Positions 6,974 to 14,249 are shown, counted from the first letter of the stretch. The stretch is DNA of 18,726 nucleotides from CAYMAX01 sp964388595 (GCA_964388595.1 CAYMAX010000027.1:1-18726); one strand, 5' to 3'. The notes: generated from the sequence alone by a model not told the origin. Program-made: numbers and translations.

Positions 6974-9274
6974 TTATTTTTTCCATAATGTAAATCTCAT
7001 CCCCGCATAGATTTTTATTCCCATGAGAGGTCCCCATACCACAGTAGCATTAAAATCTTTGGAATATGGTTCTTCTGCACTGATAATAGGATTCTTCTGT
7101 CGGTAATTGGTGAGATTTTCACCACCGATATAGACATCGAATCCTTTGAATTTTCTTGTCACTTGAGCATAGAGCACGGGGTAAACTTCGGAGTATTGTT
7201 TGCCATTCTCTACTGCGAAGTCGGGAAGTCTGGCAGGCCCATTGATTTGAGCAGTAAAGTCAAATGTCCAAAGATTCATTCTGGTAGCATATTGAAGATT
7301 GAGCACACCTTTATATTTACTGGTCAAAGGTCTCTCCACCAATCCTTTATCAGCTAAAGTGACTTTGGCATCTGTATATCTGAAAGTAGCGAGAATCGTA
7401 AATCTTTCGATAGGTTCGACTGCAAAATCAGCCTGATATGTGTTGGTATAGGAACGGCCGTCAAGGTTGTAAATCCAGGCAAGATGGTGGTCCCTTTCCT
7501 GGTCCACGATAATCTGATTTTGAAAATCTGTCCTGAAATAATCAAAACTCAGATAACATGTGTTCTCTCCGAACCCAATAGGGATGTATCCGGTGATATT
7601 GCCACCATAAGTCCAAGCCCTCTCCATATCAAGATTATCATCTATCTTTATCTTCCTGTTGGTGGATAGAATCCCGAGATTGTCGACTATGATGTTGGGA
7701 GAACGAAATCCTCTCCCTCCCGAAGCCCTGAGCACAAGGTAATCGGTGATGGAATACTTTAAATTCATTCGGGGAGAGAAAAGGAGTCCGTGAAGATTGT
7801 TATAGTCAAGACTCAAATCCACCACACCGGTAAATTTATCTCCGTAATTGTAAGTATATTCTCCGTACACACCCACCTGATTCTCACTTCTGCCGAGATT
7901 ATATATGTTTTCCTCCTTGGTCACATCTGCACCTCCGTCCTGATGCCTTACTATGGAGGAGATATATACATCTTTCAGAGTCTCATCGAAGAAATCATAC
8001 TGGTCACGCACTCCGAAACTAAATCTGTGATTGTCGTTGGGAATACCCTGATAGATGATATTGACAAATCCGGAATGTTGCTGACCATAGAAACTTTTTG
8101 CCCCGAAATAAGAGTCAAGATGATGATATGTGTAATCGGCTATCATCGCTATATTGTGAGAATTGTCAGCATTGAGAGGGACACCCACTTTCAGATAACC
8201 GTTGATGTTTTTGTTTACGATGTCACTGCCCCAGTAAGTGTTGGAAGTAAAGAGTTCAGACCTCATGTTTTTTTTGTAATCCATCTGACCGCCAAGTCTC
8301 TCTTCATATACCCCTTTGACACCAAATCTTACCTGCACTCCGCTTTGGTCATAATAGAGCCAGCGGTTGGCAAAGTTAAATTGCATAGTATTGGGCTCAT
8401 CCTTAAACCCATCTTTATTGATATCGTGAGCCATGGGGTCTATGGAAAAATGTCCCAGTATTATAGTGCTCCACTTATCGTTGAGTTGGAGCGAAGAGGC
8501 GACATTGGCCTCTGTTCGCAGAGTATGACTGAGAAACAAATTAATGAAAAGAGGCTTTTCGTCGGTAGGTTTGCGATGTTCCATGTTGATCTGACCGGTG
8601 ATTGCTTCTACTCCGTTAATCACTGACGAAGGACCTTTCGCTATTTGAATACTTTCAAGCCACTGCCCGGGTATATAAGAAAGTCCGAAAGGAGAGGCAA
8701 GTCCTCTCATGACAGGTCTGTTCTCATCCTGCATCTGAGTATATATGCCCGAAAGACCCAATAATCTTATCTGACGAGCACCCGTGATAGCATCGGAATA
8801 ACCGACCGTCACACTTGCGGAATTTTCAAAACTTTCGGCGAGATTGCAGCAAGCCATCTTGCAAAGGCCGGCAGCAGATATCACTTCTGTCCTGACCGAA
8901 GAGAGCTTGGAAAGATAATTTGTCTGAGATTTACCCAAGATGAGCGCTTGTTGCAATTCATTGATACTTACCAGATTGAACTCCACATATGTCATTTGTG
9001 GAGTGATGGTCACAGTATCTTTATTGTAACCTACTGCTGAGGCGACAAGGGTGGCATCTATTTGCTTAAATGTGGTGAAAGTAAAGGCACCTTTCTCATC
9101 ACAATCCATAAAAGTACCGGACTCTAACCAATAAACAGTAGCAAATGGTACGGGCTCTCTCTTTCCGTCTCCCACAGAGCCATATACTACACCCTTAAGC
9201 AAACCTGTTCTCTGCCCATACAAAGATGGCGCAAGAGCAATAATAAATATAAAAATGATAAATAATTTTCGCAT
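6974..9274 (-). CDS. TonB-dependent outer-membrane receptor, probable metal transporter
   Basis: A 766-residue outer-membrane protein with a signal peptide (MRKLFIIFIFIIALAPSLYG), a carboxypeptidase-regulatory-like domain (about 22-105, with PVPFATVYWLESGTFMDCDE), a plug domain (about 110-235) and a 22-strand-type barrel ending MRFTLWKK. The plug has ITGARQIRLLGLSGIYTQM and a QIAKGPSSVINGVEAITGQIN segment. Just before it lies an unusual cysteine motif, C138-x3-C142-C143, in the phrase CKMACCNLAESFENSA. TonB receptors import scarce ligands using energy from TonB-ExbBD. The flanking His/Cys-rich protein and HMA protein point to a metal, plausibly copper, as ligand; this is inference. It begins 45 bp after the upstream gene. 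No separate match to TAnnTTTG is convincing there, only TATCTTTT about 3 bp before the ATG. Confidence 0.93.
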   Translation of the reverse strand: MRKLFIIFIFIIALAPSLYGQRTGLLKGVVYGSVGDGKREPVPFATVYWLESGTFMDCDEKGAFTFTTFKQIDATLVASAVGYNKDTVTITPQMTYVEFNLVSINELQQALILGKSQTNYLSKLSSVRTEVISAAGLCKMACCNLAESFENSASVTVGYSDAITGARQIRLLGLSGIYTQMQDENRPVMRGLASPFGLSYIPGQWLESIQIAKGPSSVINGVEAITGQINMEHRKPTDEKPLFINLFLSHTLRTEANVASSLQLNDKWSTIILGHFSIDPMAHDINKDGFKDEPNTMQFNFANRWLYYDQSGVQVRFGVKGVYEERLGGQMDYKKNMRSELFTSNTYWGSDIVNKNINGYLKVGVPLNADNSHNIAMIADYTYHHLDSYFGAKSFYGQQHSGFVNIIYQGIPNDNHRFSFGVRDQYDFFDETLKDVYISSIVRHQDGGADVTKEENIYNLGRSENQVGVYGEYTYNYGDKFTGVVDLSLDYNNLHGLLFSPRMNLKYSITDYLVLRASGGRGFRSPNIIVDNLGILSTNRKIKIDDNLDMERAWTYGGNITGYIPIGFGENTCYLSFDYFRTDFQNQIIVDQERDHHLAWIYNLDGRSYTNTYQADFAVEPIERFTILATFRYTDAKVTLADKGLVERPLTSKYKGVLNLQYATRMNLWTFDFTAQINGPARLPDFAVENGKQYSEVYPVLYAQVTRKFKGFDVYIGGENLTNYRQKNPIISAEEPYSKDFNATVVWGPLMGIKIYAGMRFTLWKK

Positions 9275-9319
9275 TGTAAAAGATATAAAATATTAATAAA
9301 CTGATAAGTCTATCAATAT

Positions 9320-9769
9320 CTACAATCTCCAAGTCGAAATGCGTGCAAAGATGCTGCTATTATCTATTAATGGTGGTATTTCATCTCTTAGAAGAGAGAT
9401 TTTATCAGATGAAGAAGAGACATCGATGAGCTCTGCAATGGAGAGGTGAGACGGAGCCAATGTTTGAAAATCAACATTTATCAGATTTTGCTCCGGTCTG
9501 ACTTCCCGGTCAGCAGTCAGCACTACCACTTCTGTATTGCAACATCCATCCCGGTGATGATGATGACAATGGTCCATCTCTCCTTCGTGAGTCAAACTAT
9601 GACTAAGATGGATATGTGCGTGATGTTCATCACAGGAAGAGTGCCCGAAAAAGAGGATAAGCTCGGTAGTGCCATTGCAGGAACACTTGTGAATCCTGAC
9701 TCCTATGTAAGAAACTACATAGGTAAAAAGCAAGAGCGAAGAGAGGAAATATAAAATTGCTTTTTTCAT
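9320..9769 (-). CDS. His/Cys-rich exported protein, HYC_CC_PP-like, probable metal binder
   Basis: A 149-residue protein with an N-terminal hydrophobic export segment (MKKAILYFLSSLLLFTYVVS) and a remarkably metal-ligand-rich middle. Numbering from the ATG at 9775, H29, C31 and C33 come first, then H45, C48, about eight spaced His, HCHHHH at 69-74 and C78-C79; a Pro-Pro (DEIPPL) follows near the end. This order resembles a small Bacteroidota family named for its HYC, CC and PP motifs and found beside TonB receptors; here HYC reads HKC. The role is unknown; periplasmic Cu/Zn binding is inferred. ATGs occur at 9775 and 9769. I prefer 9769 because the -7 box at 9784-9791 would leave only about 4 leader bases for the first, and MKK is the more usual signal-peptide start. 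Confidence 0.8.
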   Translation of the reverse strand: MKKAILYFLSSLLLFTYVVSYIGVRIHKCSCNGTTELILFFGHSSCDEHHAHIHLSHSLTHEGEMDHCHHHHRDGCCNTEVVVLTADREVRPEQNLINVDFQTLAPSHLSIAELIDVSSSSDKISLLRDEIPPLIDNSSIFARISTWRL

Positions 9770-9779
9770 GGTCATTTGA

Positions 9780-9810
9780 TTTGCAAAGGTACTAATAATG
9801 ACTACATTTG
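9780..9810 (+). promoter_or_regulatory. sppA promoter, TTTG-N19-TACATTTG
   Basis: A full Bacteroidota-type promoter: -33 TTTG at 9780-9783, a 19-bp spacer, and -7 TACATTTG at 9803-9810, ending 25 bp before the sppA ATG. It is interleaved with the divergent promoter on the other strand. Confidence 0.7.
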
Positions 9811-9814
9811 CAAG
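9784..9814 (-). promoter_or_regulatory. Promoter of the metal-handling / nfn operon, CTTG-N19-TACCTTTG
   Basis: On the minus strand the -7 box TACCTTTG (plus-strand 9784-9791) is preceded by CTTG (9811-9814) at 19 bp, a one-mismatch -33 box. Each -33 box directly abuts the -7 box of the opposite promoter, so the two cannot be occupied by polymerase at the same time. I see no separate metal-regulator operator. Confidence 0.6.
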
Positions 9815-9835
9815 ATATAATTCAATAATAAACGT

Positions 9836-11593
9836 ATGAAATCTTTCTTCAAAACTCTTTTTGCTTCCTTCTGTGGAGCATTAATCGCGCTGCTCATCTG
9901 CTGCCTCCTCGTTTTCTCGATGATCAGTTCAATGGTCTCTCTCGCAGATACAGCTGTCGCTACAGTACCTACTTCTGCCATTCTTAAAATCAATTTCAAT
10001 CAACAGATTGGAGAACAAGGTATGGAAGAACCTTTTGACCTTGGTTCCATCGATGCCCGCCTCTCCAAGCCGAGTCAGATGGGTATTTACACAGCAGTAA
10101 GAGCTATCGAATATGCAGCCACCGATCCTGCTATCAAATTTATATACATCAATCCCGAAGCTCTCTCTTCAAGCCTTACACATGTTGAAGAGGTTAGAAA
10201 TGCTTTGGAGAGATTCCGCAATTCTGGAAAAGCCATCATTTCCTATTGTGAAAATTACTCTCAGGCAGGATATTATCTGTCAAGTGTATCAGATAAAATC
10301 TATGTCAATCCGGAAGGTGCAGTTGATATCCATGGAGTTTCCTCCCAAATTATGTTCTTCAAAGGGATTCTCGATAAACTTGGAGTCGATGTACAGCTTA
10401 TCAGACATGGTAAATATAAATCTGCAGGAGAACAATTCATTGCCTCCGATATCAGTGCAGCCAACAGAGAACAAAATCAGGCTTATATCAATTCTTTATG
10501 GAATGCCATTTCTTCCTCCATTTGCGCTTCGAGAAATATTGAAGTTAAAGAATTCAACCGTCTGATTGATGACCTCGAGCTTGTCTCCCCCAAAGACCTT
10601 CTGAAAGCCAATTTAGTGGATGGACTCTTCTCCAGAGAAGATATTGTCAATGAACTTTGCAATCTTTTCGGAGTAGAAAAAGAGGAAGATATCAAGATGA
10701 TAACTCTCGACAAATATGCCGCCGCCCGTATCAAACCCGACTTGAAAGCCAAAGACAAAATCGCCATCATCTATGCCGATGGAGAGATAGTATCAGGTAA
10801 AGGGGACGAAATCTCAGCCGATAAATTCGCTTCTGTACTCTCTACTGTAAGAAAAGATAGTTCTATCAAAGCTGTCGTATTTAGAGTCAACTCCCCCGGC
10901 GGAAGTGCTCAAGCAGCCGAAATCATCAGAAAGGAACTCATCCGTCTGAAAGAAGTGAAGCCCGTAATAGCATCCTATGGCTCATACGCTGCTTCCGGCG
11001 GTTACTGGATCTCTGCCAATGCTGATAAGATTTTCACCAACAGCACCACACTCACAGGGTCTATCGGAGTCTTCAGCATGATACCCTCTTTTGGCAAAGT
11101 TCTCAAAAACAAATTGAGCATCAATCCTGTCTCCATTTCATCCAACAAACATTCAGATATGATGTCTATGATGCGTCCTCTCGACAAATCCGAAGTGGAA
11201 TATATCCAGAAGGAGATCGAGATTATCTATGATTCATTCTTGTCGATAGTCGCTTCAGGTAGAGGTATGACTCCCGAAAAAGTGGATGAGATAGCTCAGG
11301 GAAGAGTATGGGCAGGCGATGATGCACTCGGCATCAACCTTGCTGATGAAAAAGGAGATATTTTCGCTGCCGTGAATTATGCAGCAGCCTCTTCCAATCT
11401 TTCTCAGTACAGATTGGTAGAATATCCCATCGTGAAAAATCCTATAGAGAAGATGATGGAGAGTTTCAAGAAAGCAGATGCTTCCATCGAAGCTGTTTCC
11501 AATCCTGAGAAAGCCATTGAGGACCTATACTACTCTTTCATGAAGGAGAATGGTGTTTACGCAAGGTTGCTCTACGATGTGAAGGTAAGATAA
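9836..11593 (+). CDS. sppA: Signal peptide peptidase SppA, 67K type
   Basis: A 585-residue inner-membrane serine protease of family S49 that degrades cleaved signal peptides. One N-terminal membrane helix (about 7-32, with ALIALLICCLLVFSMI) anchors two tandem S49 domains. The catalytic Lys is K195 in the first domain (GKYKSAGEQFI, matching the YKSA context of the Escherichia enzyme) and the nucleophile is S387 in the second (YGSYAASGGYW), the Ser/Lys dyad split across the halves as in the long-form family. FRVNSPGGSAQAAE precedes the nucleophile. Length fits the family. It is a single-gene unit from a clear TTTG/TACATTTG promoter. Its last 56 bp overlap, in antisense, the end of the helix-hairpin-helix gene. 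Confidence 0.96.
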   Translation: MKSFFKTLFASFCGALIALLICCLLVFSMISSMVSLADTAVATVPTSAILKINFNQQIGEQGMEEPFDLGSIDARLSKPSQMGIYTAVRAIEYAATDPAIKFIYINPEALSSSLTHVEEVRNALERFRNSGKAIISYCENYSQAGYYLSSVSDKIYVNPEGAVDIHGVSSQIMFFKGILDKLGVDVQLIRHGKYKSAGEQFIASDISAANREQNQAYINSLWNAISSSICASRNIEVKEFNRLIDDLELVSPKDLLKANLVDGLFSREDIVNELCNLFGVEKEEDIKMITLDKYAAARIKPDLKAKDKIAIIYADGEIVSGKGDEISADKFASVLSTVRKDSSIKAVVFRVNSPGGSAQAAEIIRKELIRLKEVKPVIASYGSYAASGGYWISANADKIFTNSTTLTGSIGVFSMIPSFGKVLKNKLSINPVSISSNKHSDMMSMMRPLDKSEVEYIQKEIEIIYDSFLSIVASGRGMTPEKVDEIAQGRVWAGDDALGINLADEKGDIFAAVNYAAASSNLSQYRLVEYPIVKNPIEKMMESFKKADASIEAVSNPEKAIEDLYYSFMKENGVYARLLYDVKVR

Positions 11594-12302
11594 TCCTTTC
11601 TATCCGCTGCGCAGATGACTCGGTGAGAACACCATTGTCTACCAAGTCCTGCAAAGTAATAACCGAAGGGGATACGACGTTACGATAGCGTTCTATCCCC
11701 TTCGCTGCGTATGGACCTATGTATGGATGAATCGCCAGCGAATCTACCGAAATAGTGTTCAGGTCTATATAGCGGACAGAGGCCGAATCGATATAAATTC
11801 TCTCTCTGATACGGGCAAACCTCAACGAATCTATACCCCTTATTTCCAACAACTGAACCGCATCATGAAATGAGCCCCATAGTTTGCTGCGGTACTCCAA
11901 GATTTTTTTGGCATAATATGGACCAATGCCCGAAAGAGATACAAGCATTGCACTGTCAGCAGAATTCAATTCCACCATATCCCATTTCCAGTTCTTGTCC
12001 TCTGTGCTTTCTGACTGCTTTATCTCCCCTCGTAATGCAGTGGCAACTGTATCTTTAGCAGATGACGGTTGTTTCTTGGGAAGTTTCTTTTTGAGTTTTG
12101 GAGAGGGAGCTTGTGGGACATCCTCCGTCGTTTTGTTCCCCTCAGGTTTATTTTCAGATAATGGGATTCCCTCTATCTGCCTCGATTTGACATTTTCAAT
12201 GGCGCTGTATACAAAAAAAGAGAGCTGCACTATCAAGAGCAGAAACACAAGAGCCACAACTGCAGTAGATAATCCCTTAGATATTTTTTCCTTTCCCGAC
12301 AT
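11538..12302 (-). CDS. Membrane-anchored helix-hairpin-helix protein (ComEA-like)
   Basis: A 254-residue protein with one N-terminal membrane helix (about 14-33), a Pro/Lys-rich linker (about 51-82) and a C-terminal array of helix-hairpin-helix motifs: LSGIGPYYAKKILEYR at 123-138, a second near 151-169, HPYIGPYAAKGIERYR at 192-207 and a weaker fourth near 227-238. HHH repeats bind double-stranded DNA without sequence specificity; ComEA uses them in DNA uptake, but no competence genes are seen here, so the role stays open. The ATG lies inside the end of rsmI (26-bp overlap), implying translational coupling. About the last 18 residues, basic and ending HHSPS, are encoded antisense to the sppA end and look like an extension beyond the domain. 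Confidence 0.85.
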   Translation of the reverse strand: MSGKEKISKGLSTAVVALVFLLLIVQLSFFVYSAIENVKSRQIEGIPLSENKPEGNKTTEDVPQAPSPKLKKKLPKKQPSSAKDTVATALRGEIKQSESTEDKNWKWDMVELNSADSAMLVSLSGIGPYYAKKILEYRSKLWGSFHDAVQLLEIRGIDSLRFARIRERIYIDSASVRYIDLNTISVDSLAIHPYIGPYAAKGIERYRNVVSPSVITLQDLVDNGVLTESSAQRIERIILPSHRRATLRKHHSPS

Positions 12303-12972
12303 AATCTCTCCCCTCCACTATCAATACTATTTCTCCTTTTGGCTGATTAAGCGTGTACCATTCCGACAATTCACCCAAAGTACCTCTGCGGGTATCTTCG
12401 TGTATTTTACTAATCTCCCGCGAGACGGATGCTCTTCTATCGAGCCCGAAGAATTCTCCCATCTGAGAGAGAGTCTTGGCAAGACGAAATGGAGATTCAT
12501 AGAAAATCATAGTCCGTCCCTCTTCGGATAACTCTTTCAATTTGGTCTGCCTCCCCTTCTTGACGGGAAGAAAACCGTCAAACACAAAACTGTCTGAGGG
12601 AAGTCCCGAATCTATGAGTGCAGGGACAAATGCAGTAGCCCCAGGCAGGGTTATTACAGTGATATTGTGTTGGATACAAGCTCTTACCAAAAGAAATCCC
12701 GGGTCTGAAATCCCCGGCGTGCCGGCATCTGAGATGACAGCGACATCTCGTCCCGTGAGTATCTTATCGCAAATCTGTGAACAGTTTTGGTGCTCGTTGA
12801 ACTTGTGATGCGACTCCATGTGGGTGTGAATGTCGTATTTTTTGAGAAGAAAGGCACTTGTACGGGTATCTTCCGCATAGATGGTATCTACGCTCTTGAG
12901 AATGTTGATGGCCCTCAGAGTGATATCTTCAAGATTGCCTACCGGAGTGGGGATGATAAAAAGTGTTCCCAT
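12277..12972 (-). CDS. rsmI: 16S rRNA (cytidine(1402)-2'-O)-methyltransferase
   Basis: SAM-dependent enzyme that 2'-O-methylates C1402 in the decoding centre of 16S rRNA. The 231-residue protein has the tetrapyrrole-methylase fold signatures: the start MGTLFIIPTPVGNLEDITLR, AEDTRTSAFLLKKY, the SAM-site motif SDAGTPGISDPG and LPGATAFVPALIDSGLPSD. It lacks the extra C-terminal region of the roughly 285-residue Escherichia protein. An in-frame ATG 4 codons upstream (12984) exists, but the ATG at 12972 matches the family start and leaves a 4-bp gap to the preceding gene instead of an 8-bp overlap. It overlaps the next gene by 26 bp. Middle gene of a three-gene unit. Confidence 0.95.
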   Translation of the reverse strand: MGTLFIIPTPVGNLEDITLRAINILKSVDTIYAEDTRTSAFLLKKYDIHTHMESHHKFNEHQNCSQICDKILTGRDVAVISDAGTPGISDPGFLLVRACIQHNITVITLPGATAFVPALIDSGLPSDSFVFDGFLPVKKGRQTKLKELSEEGRTMIFYESPFRLAKTLSQMGEFFGLDRRASVSREISKIHEDTRRGTLGELSEWYTLNQPKGEIVLIVEGRDYVGKGKNI

Positions 12973-12976
12973 ATAT

Positions 12977-13609
12977 TTACACAAACAATCTTCTGACCAT
13001 CATATAAAATCTGTACACTTCATCACTGCTCTCATCCCATTCCGGAAAAGCAGCTCTCATATCGAAAAGCACCTCTTTGAAAGAACCTGTCTCATTGATA
13101 CGTTCCAATGTGAGGTCCATTTGCTCCTGGTCATCATCGAAAAGAACCCGAGCGAAAACAACTCTGTCATTGAGTGTCATGGCAGAAATCACATCATTGA
13201 TTTTAGAACCCGGGATATCTACCTCCCATGCATGTTGCGTCATCGCTCTGTGGACCACCGAATCTTCATCGGAAAAGAGTTCTCCGATAATAGTATGATT
13301 ATCGCTCTTATCTTCTTTTTCGCTCCGAAGTGAAAGTTCAAACGGAGTATCATCGTTCCCAATCACTATGGTCTTCGGTCCCGTCTCTTCAGGAGCAGAG
13401 GTGGACTCTGCAGCAACAGAGGCAGACTCGTCAGGAGCAGAGGTAGACTCTGCAGAAACTGATGTGTGCTCTTTAGGAGCAGGCATCGACATAGAAGCTA
13501 TCTGTCGTTTGAGTTCCTCCAACTCTGCACGCAACTCTTTGTTCTCATTGTCGAGAAGATCAAAAAGATGGTCAAATGCAGATTTAATCTCTGAATTTCT
13601 CTCTTCCAT
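12977..13609 (-). CDS. Coiled-coil protein of unknown function with Ser/Ala/Glu repeats
   Basis: I do not recognise a named family. The 210-residue cytoplasmic protein begins with a coiled coil (about 15-39, LLDNENKELRAELEELKRQ), then a Ser/Ala/Glu/Thr linker built of two 14-residue repeats with ESTSAP cores, a short hydrophobic stretch TIVIGNDDTPFEL, and a C-terminal globular part containing ISAMTLNDRVVFARVLFDDD followed by MDLTLERINETGSF. That last part resembles a segment (NDR-x-F-x-R-x-LF) that I recall from other uncharacterised Bacteroidota proteins. An open frame extends 20 codons further upstream, but the ATG at 13609 sits correctly below a promoter and avoids overlap with tdk. It is the first gene before rsmI, 4 bp away. 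Confidence 0.75.
   Translation of the reverse strand: MEERNSEIKSAFDHLFDLLDNENKELRAELEELKRQIASMSMPAPKEHTSVSAESTSAPDESASVAAESTSAPEETGPKTIVIGNDDTPFELSLRSEKEDKSDNHTIIGELFSDEDSVVHRAMTQHAWEVDIPGSKINDVISAMTLNDRVVFARVLFDDDQEQMDLTLERINETGSFKEVLFDMRAAFPEWDESSDEVYRFYMMVRRLFV
13389..13484 (-). repeat. 42-bp tandem repeat, about 2.3 copies
   Basis: Two adjacent 42-bp units (13389-13430 and 13431-13472) share most positions, and a third starts at 13473 (about 12 bp of similarity). They encode the 14-residue Ser/Ala/Glu repeat of the coiled-coil protein. A unit of 14 codons keeps the frame, so copy number could vary between strains without breaking the gene. Confidence 0.85.
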
Positions 13610-13623
13610 CACACTAAAATTAT

Positions 13624-13631
13624 TACCTTTG
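13624..13631 (+). promoter_or_regulatory. -7 box of tdk promoter
   Basis: TACCTTTG matches the Bacteroidota -7 consensus and ends 19 bp before the tdk ATG. No clear TTTG -33 box is found at the expected distance; the region holds TTTC at too long a spacing. Confidence 0.5.
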
Positions 13632-13637
13632 TTATCG

Positions 13638-13670
13638 CAAAAATAACGAAATGTTTTTAGAAAACGCAAA
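13638..13670 (-). promoter_or_regulatory. Promoter of the coiled-coil / rsmI / HHH unit, TTTG-N21-TATTTTTG
   Basis: On the minus strand, -33 TTTG (plus-strand 13667-13670, inside the tdk coding region) is followed by 21 bp and -7 TATTTTTG (13638-13645). The predicted transcript start is about 24 bases before the ATG at 13609, and it would overlap the tdk start site by a few bases. Confidence 0.6.
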
Positions 13671-14247
13671 AAAACCGGGGTGGATAGAAGTTATCTGTGG
13701 CTCGATGTTTTCCGGCAAAACAGAGGAACTGATAAGAAGGCTCAGACGCGCTGAATTTGCCAATTTAAAGGTTGAGATTTTCAAACCCGGCATCGATGTT
13801 CGTTATTCCAAAGAAGATGTAGTGTCACACGATTCCAAGACCATTACATCTACCCCCGTAGATTCTTCGTCAAGCATTCTCCTTCTCGCAGGTGATGTCG
13901 AAGTGGTGGGAATCGATGAGGCACAGTTTTTCGATATGGGTATCATCGATGTTTGTCAGCAGCTCGCTTCCAATGGTGTGAGAGTGATAGTGGCCGGACT
14001 CGATATGGATTACCTCGGAAAGCCATTCGGCCCTATGCCCTATCTTATGGCAGTGGCAGAACATGTAGATAAGGTTCATGCTATCTGCGTCCGCTGCGGA
14101 GACCCAGCTCTACATTCCCACAGACTATCCAAAAGCGACAAACTCGTTGAGCTCGGAGAGAAAGATATCTACGAGCCCATTTGCAGACACTGCTTCGACA
14201 AGCTGATGAAAGAGGCAGAAAACGACGACAAAAAGTCTTCTAATTAG
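13651..14247 (+). CDS. tdk: Thymidine kinase
   Basis: Type II (TK1-like) thymidine kinase, the salvage enzyme that phosphorylates thymidine with ATP to dTMP in the cytoplasm. The 198 residues contain the P-loop GSMFSGKT at 17-24, the Mg-binding and catalytic D89-E90 in IDEAQFFD, and the zinc-binding cysteines C146-x2-C149 and C178-x2-C181 that support the substrate lasso. Length is usual for the family. The ATG at 13651 follows an A-rich leader with no Shine-Dalgarno sequence. It is a single-gene unit, divergent from the coiled-coil gene and overlapping the convergent TapB-like gene by 8 bp. Confidence 0.97.
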   Translation: MFLENAKKPGWIEVICGSMFSGKTEELIRRLRRAEFANLKVEIFKPGIDVRYSKEDVVSHDSKTITSTPVDSSSSILLLAGDVEVVGIDEAQFFDMGIIDVCQQLASNGVRVIVAGLDMDYLGKPFGPMPYLMAVAEHVDKVHAICVRCGDPALHSHRLSKSDKLVELGEKDIYEPICRHCFDKLMKEAENDDKKSSN

Positions 14248-14249
14248 AA
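14238..14249. other. 12-bp palindrome giving both convergent genes the same ending
   Basis: TTCTAATTAGAA is a perfect palindrome that contains the TAG stop of tdk on the plus strand and the TAG stop of the TapB-like gene on the minus strand. Because of the symmetry both proteins end Ser-Asn-stop, and the frames overlap by 8 bp. Confidence 0.85.

Noticed and set aside
6951..7037. N-terminal extension of the HMA protein from an upstream ATG
   Set aside because: It would overlap the receptor gene and bury the signal peptide; the ATG at 6950 gives a normal exported protein.
7790..8626. Long plus-strand open frame (278 codons) inside the TonB receptor gene
   Set aside because: It lies wholly antisense to a well-supported receptor, has Ile/Val/His-rich composition typical of a shadow frame, and shows no recognisable domain or promoter.
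9275..9286. TATCTTTT as a separate promoter for the TonB receptor
   Set aside because: It mismatches the consensus at the last base and ends about 3 bp before the ATG, leaving no leader.
13610..13669. Longer start for the coiled-coil protein
   Set aside because: It would overlap the tdk start and run through the promoter boxes on both strands; the ATG at 13609 fits better.
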